Assembly: GCA_007644065.1 (NCBI GenBank)
Contig: VJWN01000002.1
Span: 1,575,831-1,639,830, forward strand
DNA: 64,000 nucleotides
Source of the DNA: Margaritispora aquatica
Lineage: Eukaryota; Ascomycota; Leotiomycetes; Helotiales; Discinellaceae
Direction: 5' to 3'
The notes under the pieces are model-generated. The model worked only from the letters and a program-made list of their open reading frames with translations. It did not search any database and had not been told where the DNA came from. Positions 10,551 to 24,637 of the stretch are shown here, piece after piece. The number at the start of each line of letters is the position of its first letter. The first letter of the stretch is position 1. The position numbers and the translations under genes are program-made.

Positions 10551-13500
10551 ACATGAAACTAAGCGCAGATATTAAGTGTTTTTCAAGTATGGGCATCAAA
10601 TATGTACATCAGTAGGTAGTCGTTGAAGTCTTGCTTACTTTGAAAGGTTGTCCCACTTCTGCTGGCGGATGGGTAAGATATCTTACCCTAACCCAAGAAC
10701 TCCTCCTCCCATTATAAATATGGAAATTTGTATACCTAAACTCTGGGCAGCAGTCTGTTGGTTGATGTCCAAGCCCTGTTTTGCTAATGAAAGGTGTTGA
10801 AGGTCTGATGCATCATTGTCGGTAATTCGGATTTATGATGCCCATAGACAATGGACATCAATTCACTAGAAATTTACTTGAAATTTGTGTCAAAAACTAC
10901 TTGCATTCCTAGGCAGAATTTTGTTTTAGCGATATAGTTGCTTTAGTTCGGAGATCTCATATATGAAATACTATTTTTGATCGGCGTTCTCAGGTTAAGT
11001 TTGCACACATTCAAACGCCAACATAATATTGCAATTCTAAGCTCATGTTCTTAAGCATACAAACTAGTACAGTGCCGATAATTTATGGTCATTGTGGCTT
11101 TTCGTTCAACAAGTAGCGTTGTTATGAATCACGGAAGTGAGCAAGTGATGAGGCGGTTTAACACCTCACTTTATCAACTTCACTAACTTGGTGCAAATAA
11201 ACAAGTCAAACAATAGTAGAACTCACTCACGGATTGTATAGGATTATCACCCTTGGAGGCTTCTAGGAGAAGCGGGAAATGGAGCTGCAAATACCCGTGG
11301 CAATAAAATCCACGATCAGGCCGCTACGACAGCGAAATTGTGAACGGATAAATATATTGAGACTAGGAAACAGGAAATTCTTTTGACCACAGGTGCCTAT
11401 CAAGAAGCCAGTATCTAGATAACTCGTCGTTCCTAAGACGAAAAGCGGTCTTGATATTTGGTAAAAACACCCTACAGAGAAGAGTCGTAGGTGATGTTTG
11501 TTGACGTTCAGGCAAGAGGTTGGCGAAATTGGAAATCTATCAGACTTATACGATATAGATACGCAAACAGAACTATGGACAGAACCTTTGGTTTACTTGC
11601 TCTCTATTCTCGATGATAAATTAAAGTCGACCACTTTGCAAAATGTACCGGACTCTGAAGCCACGAACCCTTTCTTGTGAACAGTAATTTTGTTCACTCC
11701 ACGAATATAGCTGCTTCTCGATCATTATTACAAAATATTCATCACACTCTCTGTGGTGATTTTCTGATTTCCTGATAAGTCCCCAACAATTAACATGGGC
11801 CGCATATTCTCCTGGCTCACGATGCCTATGCACCAAAGCCTCTTTCTGGCGAGCGTAGATATGACCCATTCTTTAATATTCAACTACGCAGCAGCATATT
11901 ACATGACATAGGAAACTTGTCACTCGTCAGCAAGCTTGTTACACAATACTACTATTGCAAGGTTGTGAACCCGAAACTCGAACATCTACCGCAAGTATTA
12001 AGCAAGGACAATATTGCTATTATGGCTAATCTTGCTTCATATGAATGATGTTTGCGTTGTAAGGTGAAAGCTGTGAGTGATTCTTCCTGATGATAATATA
12101 GCGCGTGCTTTAAGGACCACAGGGAGAGTATGATCATGCATATCAATTGCTCCCTCCTCCCTTATCCTCGCTTAAGCTGTCATTCGCGGATTGCCCACTT
12201 GGGAAATCCCCAAAGGCACATGAAAATCAGGTTGCTGTTTGCTCTCGGGCTCTGATAGTATAGCTGCTGGTGGGACAAGTAAATATGCATGGGTTGTGGA
12301 CAGGCTTGAAGTGTATTCGAAAATAATATGGAGAATAGGCTATGAAGAGGCGAGAGAATCTTTGTATAATATGTTGTGGTAGGAGGAGCTCGACGGAGTA
12401 GGCTTGCGGTTGAGGGAGAAGCGAAGAGAGGGGTTAGACGAGATGAAGGCTTGGCTCAAGCGATAAACTGGAAAGTCTCTAGAATTGATCAAATGTCAAG
12501 GGCAGGAACTTGAAAGATGGCAGAGTCTATGACCAGGTTTTAACCCCGAAGTAGTTTTCGTCTTAGTTCTTATTAAATGCCAAAAATTTATTACAAGCTT
12601 CCTCCTGATTTCTTGCCACGAACCACTTTTGATCCTCAGAAGACTATAGGCTTACGACTTGATAATGAGGTATATGTAAATTCAACTTTAACGCGGAGAT
12701 GAAATTTAAAGAGTCTTAGTTCAGTATATGCGTTTGACCTGCTGGCTTTTTCTTCCTGCCCTAGATTTCTTGAATATCCAATCCGGTTGGATTTGTCAGA
12801 CTGAACCAAGTCTTTGCAAAATTTCCATGAAGAAGCAATTAGGACGCTTGCTTGTAAATTTGGTCTAGAATACGAAAATTCAGCGCACACGCGACATTTT
12901 GAAATTTCAGTCAATACCATCTCCCCTAAATACCAGAGACTCTTGGTGTGGGGTTATATTACGGATCCGAAACCTTTCATCAACATCTGCAACGGCCAGC
13001 CAAGACAGGAGGAGCTGTGGGAGCTCACCTCCGTAACAACCCCACGAACGGAATTGAATTGAGATTGGATGAGTGAGGTTCGGAGGTAACTTGAATGACA
13101 AGGCTGCCGAGCGAACCGAGAGTCAACAATAACTCGCTAAAGATATCAACCCTTGTTGAAAAGCGCCTCGACTTCTTGCACTTCCGTTCAAAAGAAGTAG
13201 ACTGTCACGCATCTGTGTCCCGAAAAGTACATGATACATGGTCACAGCTTGAACCTGCAGATCAGCTGAGATTGACAAGCTTGAAGGGCGCATATGGTTG
13301 CGGCAAGAGAACAGACAAACAGGTTAACTGTGAAAATTGCTTTTTGGGCTGGAAAACCCGTGGTGAGTGATGATCTCACTGACTTGAAGGTTCTTAAGCA
13401 CTAATCTTATTTGAAAACAGATCTCCAAAAACAGCGCACCAAGATACCATAGAACATGAAGCAGTTTTGTGAAACTAACGTTAGGATAAAGTAATACTTT

Positions 13501-16406
13501 TCTTTTTCTCTTGCAGCGCCTGTGGCGCCTTACAGTCGCCTCAAAGCCACAGGAAAAATAACGTGGAGTCATAGAAAACTGCTATTGGTTCCCAGAACAA
13601 AACATCCTAGTTCCTAATTGCAGAAGATTGAGGCACAAGAAAACTTCTCGAAGTTCTTGTGGAAGCCTTTTGCGAGCCCACTCGGAATCTTGCAGCAACG
13701 CATGGATCAGAGGTACTGGCCTTCGACGGCTATGGCTCCATATCATGCAGCGATCCTGGGCTGCCTGTAGTCAAAATATCCTATTGGTAGTAGCAGGAAT
13801 CAACTTCAGCCTTGTTGTTCAGAAGGAAGCTCTCACAATCTTTGGGAGTCGTTGAATACACTTTATTAGGTACCGTCTCCGGTGGCGGCTGCACACAATC
13901 ACAAAATAATTCTCTTTTTGCATGAAGGGTCTTGGAGCTGTTACCTTTACCGGCGAAAGACAAACAAGGCAAGCCGGACTATAGGAAAGAAAAGCCTAAG
14001 ATGACTTACAAGTTAACTTGAGGTTTTCTTTCTGACAAGATGGACAATAACGAACGCTAGAGACACCGATCCAGCTCTTGATTTGAATTTCCGCGACACT
14101 GTCTAAATTTCAGATCGAACTTCAGCGGAATCAAGCTATTTCTTCGCATCCATATTGTGTATCTTCACACTTAAGAGGGCCCATAATAGGAGTGATTTTC
14201 TCGCCTACCCGTAAAGTAAAACTTTAAGACTGAGAGCCCAGGCTCCAATAATTAGAGGCTAACGATCACTGTAAAGTACCTTTACCATAGGCCGCCCGCT
14301 CTTGACCCTGCTCCGGGAGTCGGGTTTGCTGCATCATTTCTGATGTATGGGCGTGGAGGAGCGTGGAGGGGTACCAGATTCGGCGCCAAATTCCAGCTCT
14401 CCAGCCTTTCACGGCCCAGGTTGTCAGCGTTGATATGCAGCTGACAACCTGCATCCATGTCCCATATTGCTCATCGACCAATGAGAGACAGTTTTATTTG
14501 ATCCGATGTGGTCTGGAGACTGAGGTTTGAAGATGTTCCTCGATGATGGGGGTAAAGAAGCAATAAACCCCACGCATCCCATCCAAGATGGTGGTCCAAG
14601 TGCTCATGGAGGTGCAGCAAATTGCTGTCATGAAGTTGAAACCACAATTGTCGCTGAGCAAGGGGACTTACAAGAGCCTGGATGCTGAATACCAAACCAG
14701 TGCGGAGGTATGGAGGAGGTTGCCTATTTGCACTTGTTTGAAGGTATTTGCACTATGGCTTTGGTTTTCATTCCACAGTAAGGCAAGGCATCTTCTAGGG
14801 AAAAATGGCCTCAGAATGATACCTCGCAATAGAAGGTTGAGTAGAGAAAAGTACAGTGAATTTGAAAACTGTGAGGATCTTGTGTCTCGATCTTTGAGAT
14901 AATTGCGCGAGAGGCAGCCAGGTCAGCCAAAGCAAGACCAGGTTTCGCCTGATATTTCTGTAGGAAAAGTAAGTAGGTTCCAGATTCCAGATTGGGATGA
15001 AGTAGCGCACTGAACGGAGTTATCTACCCACATTGGATTCCAGATTCCAGTTCATGCCAAAGCCAAATCTTGCAGAACACTCGAGGACCTATCATTGTCC
15101 TTTGTTCGGTACTGCACCTGCCTCTCCTTCACGTTAAAACCCTCCATACAGCATCAAAGCTTTGCGTAGGTACAAGAGACGAAAACCTCACTTCACCTGA
15201 GCTCATTTCACCGAAAGATCACTTCTTCCATCTGCCGACACTCTGCACAGTCGACGAAACACATCGCAATTTGACCTCAGTCTCTTGCTGAGGTACTGTA
15301 CTGAGCACTAGGATTGTGTAGTGGAAGCTGAACGAAAAACGATTCGTCTCCTTGTTACTGAACCTTCCATCAGGAATAGACTTAACCTTGCCCAAGACAT
15401 ACGCTCAGAGCAGTTCACTCGAGCAGTGTGTCTACCGTACAGTACTATATGGTAGAGCGCGGAAAGCCGAGCCGCATTCTTCAAATCTTTACAATCCACT
15501 TTTGAATAAATTTAGTCAAAGTTTTCCCGGGACTGGAAGGTCGACGCAACAAAAGCGGAAGTGAAGGGGGAAGTGTAAGTGAAAGTGGTTCTAGCAGTCG
15601 GACATCCAACCGGAGAAGCTGAATGAAGACCCTGGGATAAGGAAGAAGATACTGGGACGCTTGCGCCAGAGCGAAATACTGGTACACTAGAGGTACAACC
15701 TCAACTTCGACTCCCACCACACACACACATCATTCAGCATTGTATATTCCCACCACCACTCGACAGTTTACATCGCGGATTACGATTCCTGATTGAAGCA
15801 ACAATACAGTCAATTTGCAAACAACACACAAAGTATATCTTTGCGAATACTGGTGACGACAGCCGAGAATATCGTGCTTCTACGTTTCTTCTTCCCACCC
15901 TCATCTTACCGATCCCCGCTACAGCAAGCCATGAGAATATCTGGAGCTGCAATTTTCAATTAGCGGCCCACACCTCTCTTTCTCGTCCAGAGTCAGCACA
16001 GTATCACCGTCCTCGTCCTCGTCCTCGAATATTTTTCAATCCTGAAATCAGGATCACCGTATCGTGTGACACTAGCTTGCTGTATACAGCCTCTTGTCTT
16101 GCACTATAATTCGAGAACAGTATCTGCACAATCAAGGCATACTCTATCAACAGCAGCAAATCGCACGTTGCGCTCCATAATTTCTACTGCGATTTGCGAA
16201 TTGCGATTGAGTCTGCCGCTACAGTACCGCTAATCAAACCGCCACATGGACTGAGCTTCTCGCTATCATATCGCACACATCCTATCGTTGAGTGCACCGT
16301 TTCGCAAACCAAAGCTCAGTTGAGGACCACCCCTCACTGCGCTGCAGACGACGTTCGTTAAAGACAAGGAATTTCCTGTGTTCAATCAAGAGGGGGGAAA
16401 GAGAAG
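10551..16406. other. 5.9-kb gene-poor region and long leader of the bHLH gene
   Basis: No supported gene. Many open frames of 60-100 codons exist, but none matches a family or extends through plausible introns. The right part (about 15,700-16,406) is pyrimidine-rich on the + strand and is likely promoter plus a long leader for the downstream bHLH gene. In it a minimal upstream frame ATG GAC TGA is seen at 16246-16254. A direct repeat GATTCCAGATT/GATTCCAGTT lies near 14,975-15,050. The region could also hold non-coding transcripts, which cannot be judged here. Confidence 0.4.
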
Positions 16407-18463
16407 ATGGATTCCTCTGTGGTTTGGAATAGTCAGGATCCGACCTTATCAGTTTCCTCCCAAGATGACTTCCAACAGTTCTTGGACATGGGTATCAACA
16501 ACCTCGGCGAGAGTCTACAATTTGATTTCCAGGATTTCAATTCACAACAAGGGCAGGATGTGCAAATGATGCAGCAGCAAGGAGAAGGCGATTTGATGAA
16601 TACGGGAATACAGAATCTGCGAAGGTCGGGGCAGCAGGACACTACGATGCAAGACCCAATGCCAGCCATGACGAGCGCGCCGAGCCATGCCTCTTTACAT
16701 GGTCCAATATCTCTGGGGCTTTCTTCGAATGAGAGTTTGTCAGATTTAGATGCGCAAATCCAATTCCTTCAGCACCAAAGACATCAGCAGCATCAGAGAC
16801 AACTTCAAGAGCAGCAGCGCAACTTTTATGCCCAAAATCGGATGATCCCACCAACCCCTAATAGCATTCAGATGCATACAAATAACACACACTTCTATTC
16901 CCAAGCAGATTCTCAACATCAGTCTGCTTTTGAGCATTACCATATGCAAGTCAAGGAACAACAAGAAGTACTGAACCCTGAACTCTCTCAAGTCAAAATT
17001 GCTAACAGAAATTACAGATGGCTTTCACGCCTCTCGTCTCGCCTGCTGTCACCCCTCTGGAAGCTCATTTTAACATACCTGAGTATACAGTTCCTGGTGC
17101 TTACTTTAGTCCATTGAGCTCTCCAGCATTGCATGCCCAAAACGAACATTCCTTAGCTTACGATCATCGGCTTTCAGGAACCACAAATTCGCCAACAGAC
17201 ATGAATATAGATGCGAATTCTGTGCCAGGTAGCACTACCATTCTATCTAAAAGGCAAGGGAAAAGGACTGTACAAAAGCAACAACGATCGGTGACTCGTA
17301 GTGTTCGGCAATCCCCAATTGTAAAACCGAAGAGGAGCAAAAAGACTTCGACTTCAACAATATCGGCACAGGTACTAGGTGACATACTCGAACCTTCGAG
17401 TGAAAAATTCGCACAGTCTCAGGGAACAAATTCGTCGCGTTCAGCAGCCAGTACCGAGGAGTCAGAAAACGGCTCAATATCACCAGAGCACTTATCCGAT
17501 ATGGCTCCTCCACCTCTTCCAATTTCTAATTCTGCAAACAGATCCCCTGCGATATTGGGACAGAATACCATCAACAGAGCGCAAGCATTAGTCCTGGGAT
17601 CTCCTGCCACGCCAGCCTCTTTGATGAGACTTGCTCAGTCCCCCTCTGGGGCACATTCTGGTCCAAATATGGATGTTGATGACTTAGGAATGGATGGCTT
17701 CCTACTACCCGAGGCTGCCAATGTAACGAAACCTCAGCTTTCTCGTTTGGATACCATGTCTGACGGTCAGGTAACGCCGACCTTGAGCTCGATAGGAGCC
17801 AAAACTCCAGGATTTCAACCTCTACCTTCACCTATTTTCACGCCATCCGAGCCTGCTGTATCCATGAGTCAGAGCCCGCAAATCAGCACAATGAACGGTG
17901 TGAATGGAACAACAAGAAAACCTTCGGTGGTTGCACGGAATGCCAAGAAGAGAGCGAGCAGTTCAATCCTCGCATCGCCCGCACTTTTACCAAGAATATC
18001 TCCGAGTATAAAACCTCTACTTCCAGGTGGTGGATCGGTATCAGAAGATACCGCCTCGCTTTTGCTCGCTTCGAAATCGAACTACCAGAACATCCTTGAA
18101 GGCACTCATCTTCCGGGTGTGTCATATCCTACAGAGCTGTCAACAAATTTGACATCGAAAAGGACTTCCCACAAGATCGCCGAGCAAGGTCGACGGAATC
18201 GTATCAATTTTGCTTTGCAGGAAATAGCAACACTTCTACCCAGAGGTGTGGTAAAGGATAGTGGAGGCGAGAAGAGCGGAAGTGGGGATGGTGATGGTAA
18301 CGAGCAGACAAATGGGAAGGGTGCCGCATCGCAAAGTGCAAACAGCAAAGCGAGCACTGTGGAACAAGCTATTGAGTACATAAAGTCACTGAAAAAGGCT
18401 GTCGAAGATGCGAACAGGCGAGCGGACGAAGCTGAATCGAAGTTGAAGGAAAAGGAGTCATAA
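16407..18463 (+). CDS. nuc-1: bHLH transcription factor, NUC-1/PHO4 type (phosphate regulation)
   Basis: Two exons, 16407-16967 and 17018-18463, flank a 50-bp intron (GTACTG donor, perfect GCTAAC branch, TTACAG acceptor, phase 0), giving 668 aa. The N-terminal half is rich in Gln, Ser and Asn with acidic patches, typical of an activation region. The C-terminus carries the bHLH: the basic region KRTSHKIAEQGRRNRIN has the His-Glu-Arg pattern that contacts CACGTG (His at about 572). Helix 1 is followed by a long low-complexity Gly/Ser/Asp loop (about 595-630), then helix 2 (STVEQAIEYIKSLKKAVED) running into a charged helix. NUC-1/PHO4 proteins activate phosphatase and phosphate-transporter genes under Pi starvation and are restrained by a PHO80/PHO85-type kinase. 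That role is from family knowledge. A basic stretch KPKRSKK (near residue 295) is a candidate NLS. Alternative: another fungal bHLH of the same subgroup. Confidence 0.85.
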
Positions 18464-19212
18464 TGTAAAACGGGTTGGTCTGGGCTTGGTATTTTTGATT
18501 GATATTTTGGAGTTGGGATGGGGTGATACCTGTGCATGTGTTCATATGGATGAGAAATGGTCTGCTAATGTCATGGAGATCGTTGGGGCGTTGGGATTCA
18601 GCATTAATGACCTATAATCTGGTTATGCGTTTCGTCCTTCTGGTAAGGAGGTAGTTTGCAAGGAAAAGCTCTTCGCAAGAGCTCCTACCTTGCAATCCAA
18701 TGTATATTGGCAATTCGAGGGATCGTTTAAAGAAATATAACACGGCTATGACCAAAGCAAACTACGTATAGAACTATAAACAGATCTCAAGATCCCAATC
18801 TCGCATTTTGCAGACATCTAAATCTATGTGATTCTCATGAAAAGTCATCCAATACTTTGACTAGCTCAGATTGTGGTGGCAAGGCTGTGAAGTCTAGGCT
18901 GAGGTCCATCATTGTGACATCGCCCTTTCTAAACTTATGCTTCTACAAGAACCCCGTTCACCACGGATGCCCGTGTCTCCAGTTTAACTCGCCTTATTTG
19001 GCTGTTCCTAAGCTTGTGCTCTGAAAAGCTCTTCTTAAGCTAGTCCCAAGCATACATTACGGGTGTCTTAAGCTTGGTCGAAAGCCACATACGGATGTAC
19101 CCCACGTTGGTCTAGAGTGACAAGCAGATCTATATGAAGAATAGAGTATCGCCGAGGATACTTGAAGCAGTTGCTCTTGTGATGTGAAAATATTGCTTTC
19201 CTTCGAGACAGA
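18464..19212. other. Intergenic between convergent bHLH gene and PCC1
   Basis: 3' UTR region of two convergent genes. It contains the strong hairpin listed at 18656-18695 and a second copy of the 11-mer AAAAGCTCTTC at about 19024-19034, near HindIII-like AAGCTT inverted sequences. No gene seen. Confidence 0.5.
18656..18695 (+). other. Strong stem-loop, 3' of the bHLH gene
   Basis: Two nested perfect arms: outer TTGCAAGG (18656-18663) pairs with CCTTGCAA (18688-18695), and inner AGCTCTT (18667-18673) pairs with AAGAGCT (18677-18683) around a CGC loop. An AAA/CCTA internal loop separates them. That is 15 paired bases, about 190 bp after the stop codon at 18463, so it is likely within the bHLH 3' UTR. 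It may affect mRNA 3' processing or stability, or be part of a small element; function unknown. Confidence 0.6.
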
Positions 19213-19628
19213 TCATTTCTGGGCAGCATCTGTCCCAAGCACATCGACGTCTAGCTCCTCCATCACCTGCAGGACTACTCCCAGATTCTCCATGAACCCA
19301 TTCACAGCAACTCGCAGCATTCGGTTCGTCGACGCTTTGTACTGGGTTCTCAGAATTGTTTTCTCCTCAGATGGGACTGGACTCGTATCTGCTGCGCCGC
19401 TAGCATGGCCTGGGCTTGTGGAGGAAATGGTAGAGAAGGCACGGCACACGAGCGGAGAGAGCTCCTTATCAACTTGCAGTGCTCGAAGTGCTGCTGTTGC
19501 TAATCTGGCTGTTGGGAGGGGTAGGTCTATTGTACTAGATTACTGTTAGTGAAGGTCAATATGCTTATGCGAAGAGCGCACACTCACAGAGAACATGGAA
19601 AGTCTGGGTCCAGCTCGGTCGTCGCCAT
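19213..19628 (-). CDS. PCC1: EKC/KEOPS complex subunit Pcc1
   Basis: Two exons, 19588-19628 and 19213-19534, joined across a 53-bp intron (GTGAGT donor, CTAG acceptor, phase 2), give 120 aa. After a short N-terminus (MATTELDPDFPCS) the second exon begins the LTIDLPLPTARLATAALRAL segment typical of Pcc1. It ends with the diagnostic YKASTNRMLRVAVNGFMENL followed by GVVLQVMEELDVDVLG. Pcc1 is the small dimerising subunit of the KEOPS complex (with Kae1, Bud32, Cgi121), which makes N6-threonylcarbamoyladenosine (t6A) on ANN-decoding tRNAs and was also linked to telomere maintenance and transcription in yeast. An extra Gly/Ala/Ser/Pro loop (about 60-75) separates the two conserved parts. Divergent from CDC14. 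Confidence 0.92.
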
Positions 19629-20458
19629 GGTGATGGTGTGTGATGGATGCGATAATCCGGGGTACACACAAAATGTGCATGAACCAGATCTTGGGTTGGC
19701 GAAATTGGACATTTATTTCAGGGTCGAAGCATGGATTGCACCTGAAATTGCGTGCAAGATCAAAGGTGGCTTGTTTTGGAGGCGGTAAATAATGGCAGAT
19801 AAGGATATTATTGCTTGTTGTTTTCTGCAGCTCATGCACTGGGGGCTTGACAACTTAACATTTTTACTAAGAAACCAATAGAGCTTAAATAAGGAGTTTA
19901 GTTTGTACTTCTGTACAAATTGAAAACAAGATGCAAGATTTATAGTGTATAAAACTCTCCTTGCCAAACTCTGGCTATGAAGTTCCAGCATGAAACACTC
20001 TACTGCAATTTGATGTTGTCAGTGTCAGTTGTTGTTAATCCACTGGAATCCAGGGCGGCCAGCACCCAGCCAAGTCCCGCTGCAGGGGCTGGGGGTTGCT
20101 ATGGTGACCATTAGCTTCTTTCCACATTGAGATATCGACAACCACAACTAAACAATCTTGTTACCTCAGTCTAAAAGTACTTCTATAAACTCACAACACA
20201 ACATCCCATTCCCAAACTTTACATTTCATACTTGGGACTATTTCTATTCTCTTTACTGCGACTTTGAGTTACCAGAGGATACATTCTTTCAATTCACTGA
20301 GAGGTCAACAGAAAACAAACAAGGTCGCATTCTTCCTCACTCCATCCAACCTCAACATCCGGCATTCCTAGCGGCATCCAGTATTTACATTCGACTTTGG
20401 TTCGAGTAAGATACTTAGAAGCAGGCGCACATTGGAATCGCAGTTTCCTCCAGTCAAG
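19629..20458. promoter_or_regulatory. Divergent promoter region between PCC1 and CDC14
   Basis: An 830-bp gap between head-to-head genes. It contains short open frames but nothing recognisable, and should contain both promoters and the CDC14 leader. Confidence 0.4.
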
Positions 20459-22594
20459 ATGCCTCCTGCTGTGAAGTATGGGCAGATCATTGAGTATATT
20501 CCAGGTAAGCTTGTGAAACACAACAAACATCTTTGCAAACTGCGCCTAGCAGCAACAGTGCGACATTGATGTCAATCCGTTGTATGCCCGAAAGCGATGA
20601 GCATCTATCATCACCTTTGGTTGTTGGAGCGTCGTAGCTGAAGCGGAAGATCCAATGGCCTAACCGCACTTGATTGGTCGTCTGATTATGTGGATGTTGT
20701 ACCTCAAAGCTAACATAAACAGATCGTTTGTATCTAGCAGCCTACACTACTCCTCCGTCCGCCGACACTCTTTTCCCATATCCTGATCCACCAACCTCCC
20801 GTCGGTCCCCAAGCAAGCGGTCCCAGAGAGCTGCTGAAGGTCCATCCGCAATTGCTTCGGAGCGTAATCGCACTCCACCATGCTATTTCTCCATCGATGA
20901 TTCTCTGCTATATAACGCGTTCCACCATGATTTTGGACCATTGCATATTGGCCACTTGTATCGATTTGCTGTTCAGTTCCATGATATCCTGGGAGCTCCT
21001 GAGAACAAGAATAGGCCAGTTGTGTTCTGGAGCAAGGCTGATGCGCGCAGTAAGTTACCTTTGGGCAATTTTTTCAACGGAGCATCAATCTAATGAATGA
21101 GCAGGTCGAGCAAATGCTGCATGTCTTCTGGCCTCGTACATGGTTTTGATCCAATCTTGGGCACCGCATCTTGCCCTTGCGCCAATCGCCCAAGCTGATC
21201 CCCCTCTCATGCCTTTTAGAGATGCAGGTTACAGCCAAGCAGACTATGGAATCACTGTACAAGATGTTGTGTATGGTGTTTGGCGCGCTAAGGAGCAGGG
21301 ATTTTGTGCGCTTCCACAATTTGATCTTGAGGAATATGAAAGATATGAGCGAGTTGACCAAGGAGATTTCAACTGGTTGACCCCGGATTTTCTTGCATTT
21401 GCATCCCCTCAACATGCACCAATTGCGCCGATTCTGCCATCCTCTCCGCTTTACGCAACCTTACCATCTACATTGGCTGCTGTTGATGGTCACCCAACTC
21501 TCCCAGGACCTTTTAAGAATGTTCTGAAACATTTTTCTGAGCGCAAGATTGGATTGGTTGTTCGTCTTAACTCTGAACTCTACTCTCCATCATACTTCAC
21601 AGCACTTGGAATTCAGCATTTGGATATGATCTTTGATGACGGAACCTGCCCACCTTTGTCAACTGTTCGCAAATTTATCACATTGGCACATGAGACTATC
21701 ACGGTGAAGAAGCGTGGGGTTGCAGTCCACTGCAAAGCTGGACTCGGCCGTACAGGATGCTTGATAGGTGCCTACCTAATCTATCGTTATGGATTCACTG
21801 CCAACGAGATCATTGCATATATGAGATTTATGCGACCCGGAATGGTTGTCGGTCCTCAACAACACTGGCTGCATCTCAACCAAGGAACCTTCAGAGAATG
21901 GTGGCTCGAGGAGCAGTTCGAGATCAAGATGAAGGATAAGCTTGCGTTGTTGGGACCAAGCACACCCACCAGAGCATCCAAGCCATATTCCATGAACAAT
22001 CAAATCGCCACGCCACCAAACGCTAATCGTCGTTCGCCTCTGGGAGAGGTTGATAATGAGCGGAGCAACAGCATCGGTGTCCAAGATGATTGTCTCCCAG
22101 CTCCAACTCCGGGTCAACCACGTAAGACAAGCAGATCAGCAGCCGATCGTCATCACCCATACAGCAGGAATGTATCCTATGGTACAACTGAAGACGAGAA
22201 AGTGATTCAGCGTGAAACAGAGCTGATCAAAATCCACCGTTCTTCCCTGGACGATCCAAATGGCGAGGACGAGATTCAGTTCAGAATGAGAAGTAGCCGC
22301 AAATCATCTAGATCGCCTACAGGCAGGAGCATCAGCCAAACCACGACAACTATCTATCACTCCACAATTGACAACGATAGCAGCAATGATGTCGAGAACA
22401 TCGGTGCTGGTGCTCGACCAAAAACTCCTGGTTCAATGAAAAACAGCAGTGGCTCAACAACCATGACCAAAGTTCGTGGAAGCCCAAAACGAAGTGCTGG
22501 TAGCCTACGAGAGACTAAAGAGCCGGCTGGTATCCGAAAGACGAGCGGAAGAATGGGAAGTATCAGCTCGTCACGCAAAGTTTCGGGCTTTTAA
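20459..22594 (+). CDS. CDC14: Dual-specificity protein phosphatase Cdc14
   Basis: Three exons, 20459-20504, 20723-21049 and 21105-22594, give 620 aa with phase 1 at both junctions. The first intron is long (218 bp, GTAAGC donor); the second is 55 bp. The catalytic P-loop HCKAGLGRTG (Cys at about 334) is followed by FMRPGMVVGPQQHWL, with the conserved Q(Q)HWL residues of the family. The upstream N-terminal half is the second DSP-like domain (FSIDDSLLYNAFHHDFGPL, VFWSKADARSRANAA). Cdc14 removes phosphate from Ser-Pro CDK sites and drives mitotic exit/septation; in filamentous fungi it also affects growth and sporulation. The C-terminal 200 residues are Ser/Arg/Pro-rich and disordered-looking, with several SP sites and basic clusters (candidate NLS/regulatory phosphosites). 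Confidence 0.96.
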
Positions 22595-23636
22595 TTTGTT
22601 GTTGGTGGTATGAAAACTTGTCCATCGAACTATTTCCATCAAGCTGTACGATTGGGCTTGCATCAAATCTGGCGTCTGCGAAAGCATATGAAACAGGGGC
22701 GTTTAACGAAGGTTGCTTATGGAGTGGTTTACTGTTAGGTTGTTATTGTTTACCAGAGTCTTGTTTTTGTTGATTGTAATGGGGTCTGCCTGGGAGTCTG
22801 GCTGCGCAGGGCATGCATTTTCGAATCATTTGCTTATTCTTTCGGAGCTTGGTTGGCTTGCTTGGGGATGGCCTGGGAAACTTTGATGACTTGAAATGAT
22901 GATGGATAGTTGTGCTGAATTGCTTTAGGTCCTGGTACTGCCTGGGCCTTTAATCATTCACGAGATCATGAGGTTGCTTGCAACCCTACAGATGGGAATA
23001 GATACATTTTTTCGGAATTCAAAAAATAAAAATAAAAATCCACAAATTGAGCTTTTGTTGCGCACTTGCTTACCCCGGTGATGTGAGCTATTATTTGAGG
23101 GAGTAATGGCTGTGAGAGAGGGAGGGAGGTTCTTGGTTGTGCTTCAACTCGCACTTCCCTACAACACATAATTCTGATATTGGAGTGTTGAGGTACTCTA
23201 CTTGCACTTAGTGGGCAATGGAACTCCAGACATGTCAACTAAGCTACTGACGTATGAGGAAGTAGGAACTAGTCATGAAAAGGCAACGATTATCCTGTTC
23301 GTGGGATTTTCTGCGTTTAATACCTATTTTTCCACTTTGCGAGAAACACAACTAATATCGCCAGTCACAAATTTCGCTTGTTAAGAATAATCATGAGTTA
23401 GAAAACAAATGGTTTTTTTTTTCATTTTGCTGCTAACACAAAGTGTTAAAGAACAAGTACAGTCTTCTGCGCGCATTAGAGTCTAAAACAGATGCAAAGC
23501 AAAGGTGGCCTCTCAACCCCCAAAGTCTCTTCGATCTCAGAATGCTGCTAAACATGCCATTGTCCCAACCCCAACCCCAGCCTATTTTGCATATTTTGCA
23601 TCTACCCGGTGTATCACCAACGCCTGAATCAACTAT
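22595..23636. other. Intergenic between convergent CDC14 and 14-3-3 gene
   Basis: 3' UTR territory of two convergent genes. It contains a run AAAAAATAAAAATAAAAAT (about 23024-23038) and a T-run at about 23412-23422. No gene seen. Confidence 0.5.
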
Positions 23637-24637
<1,001 letters not shown>

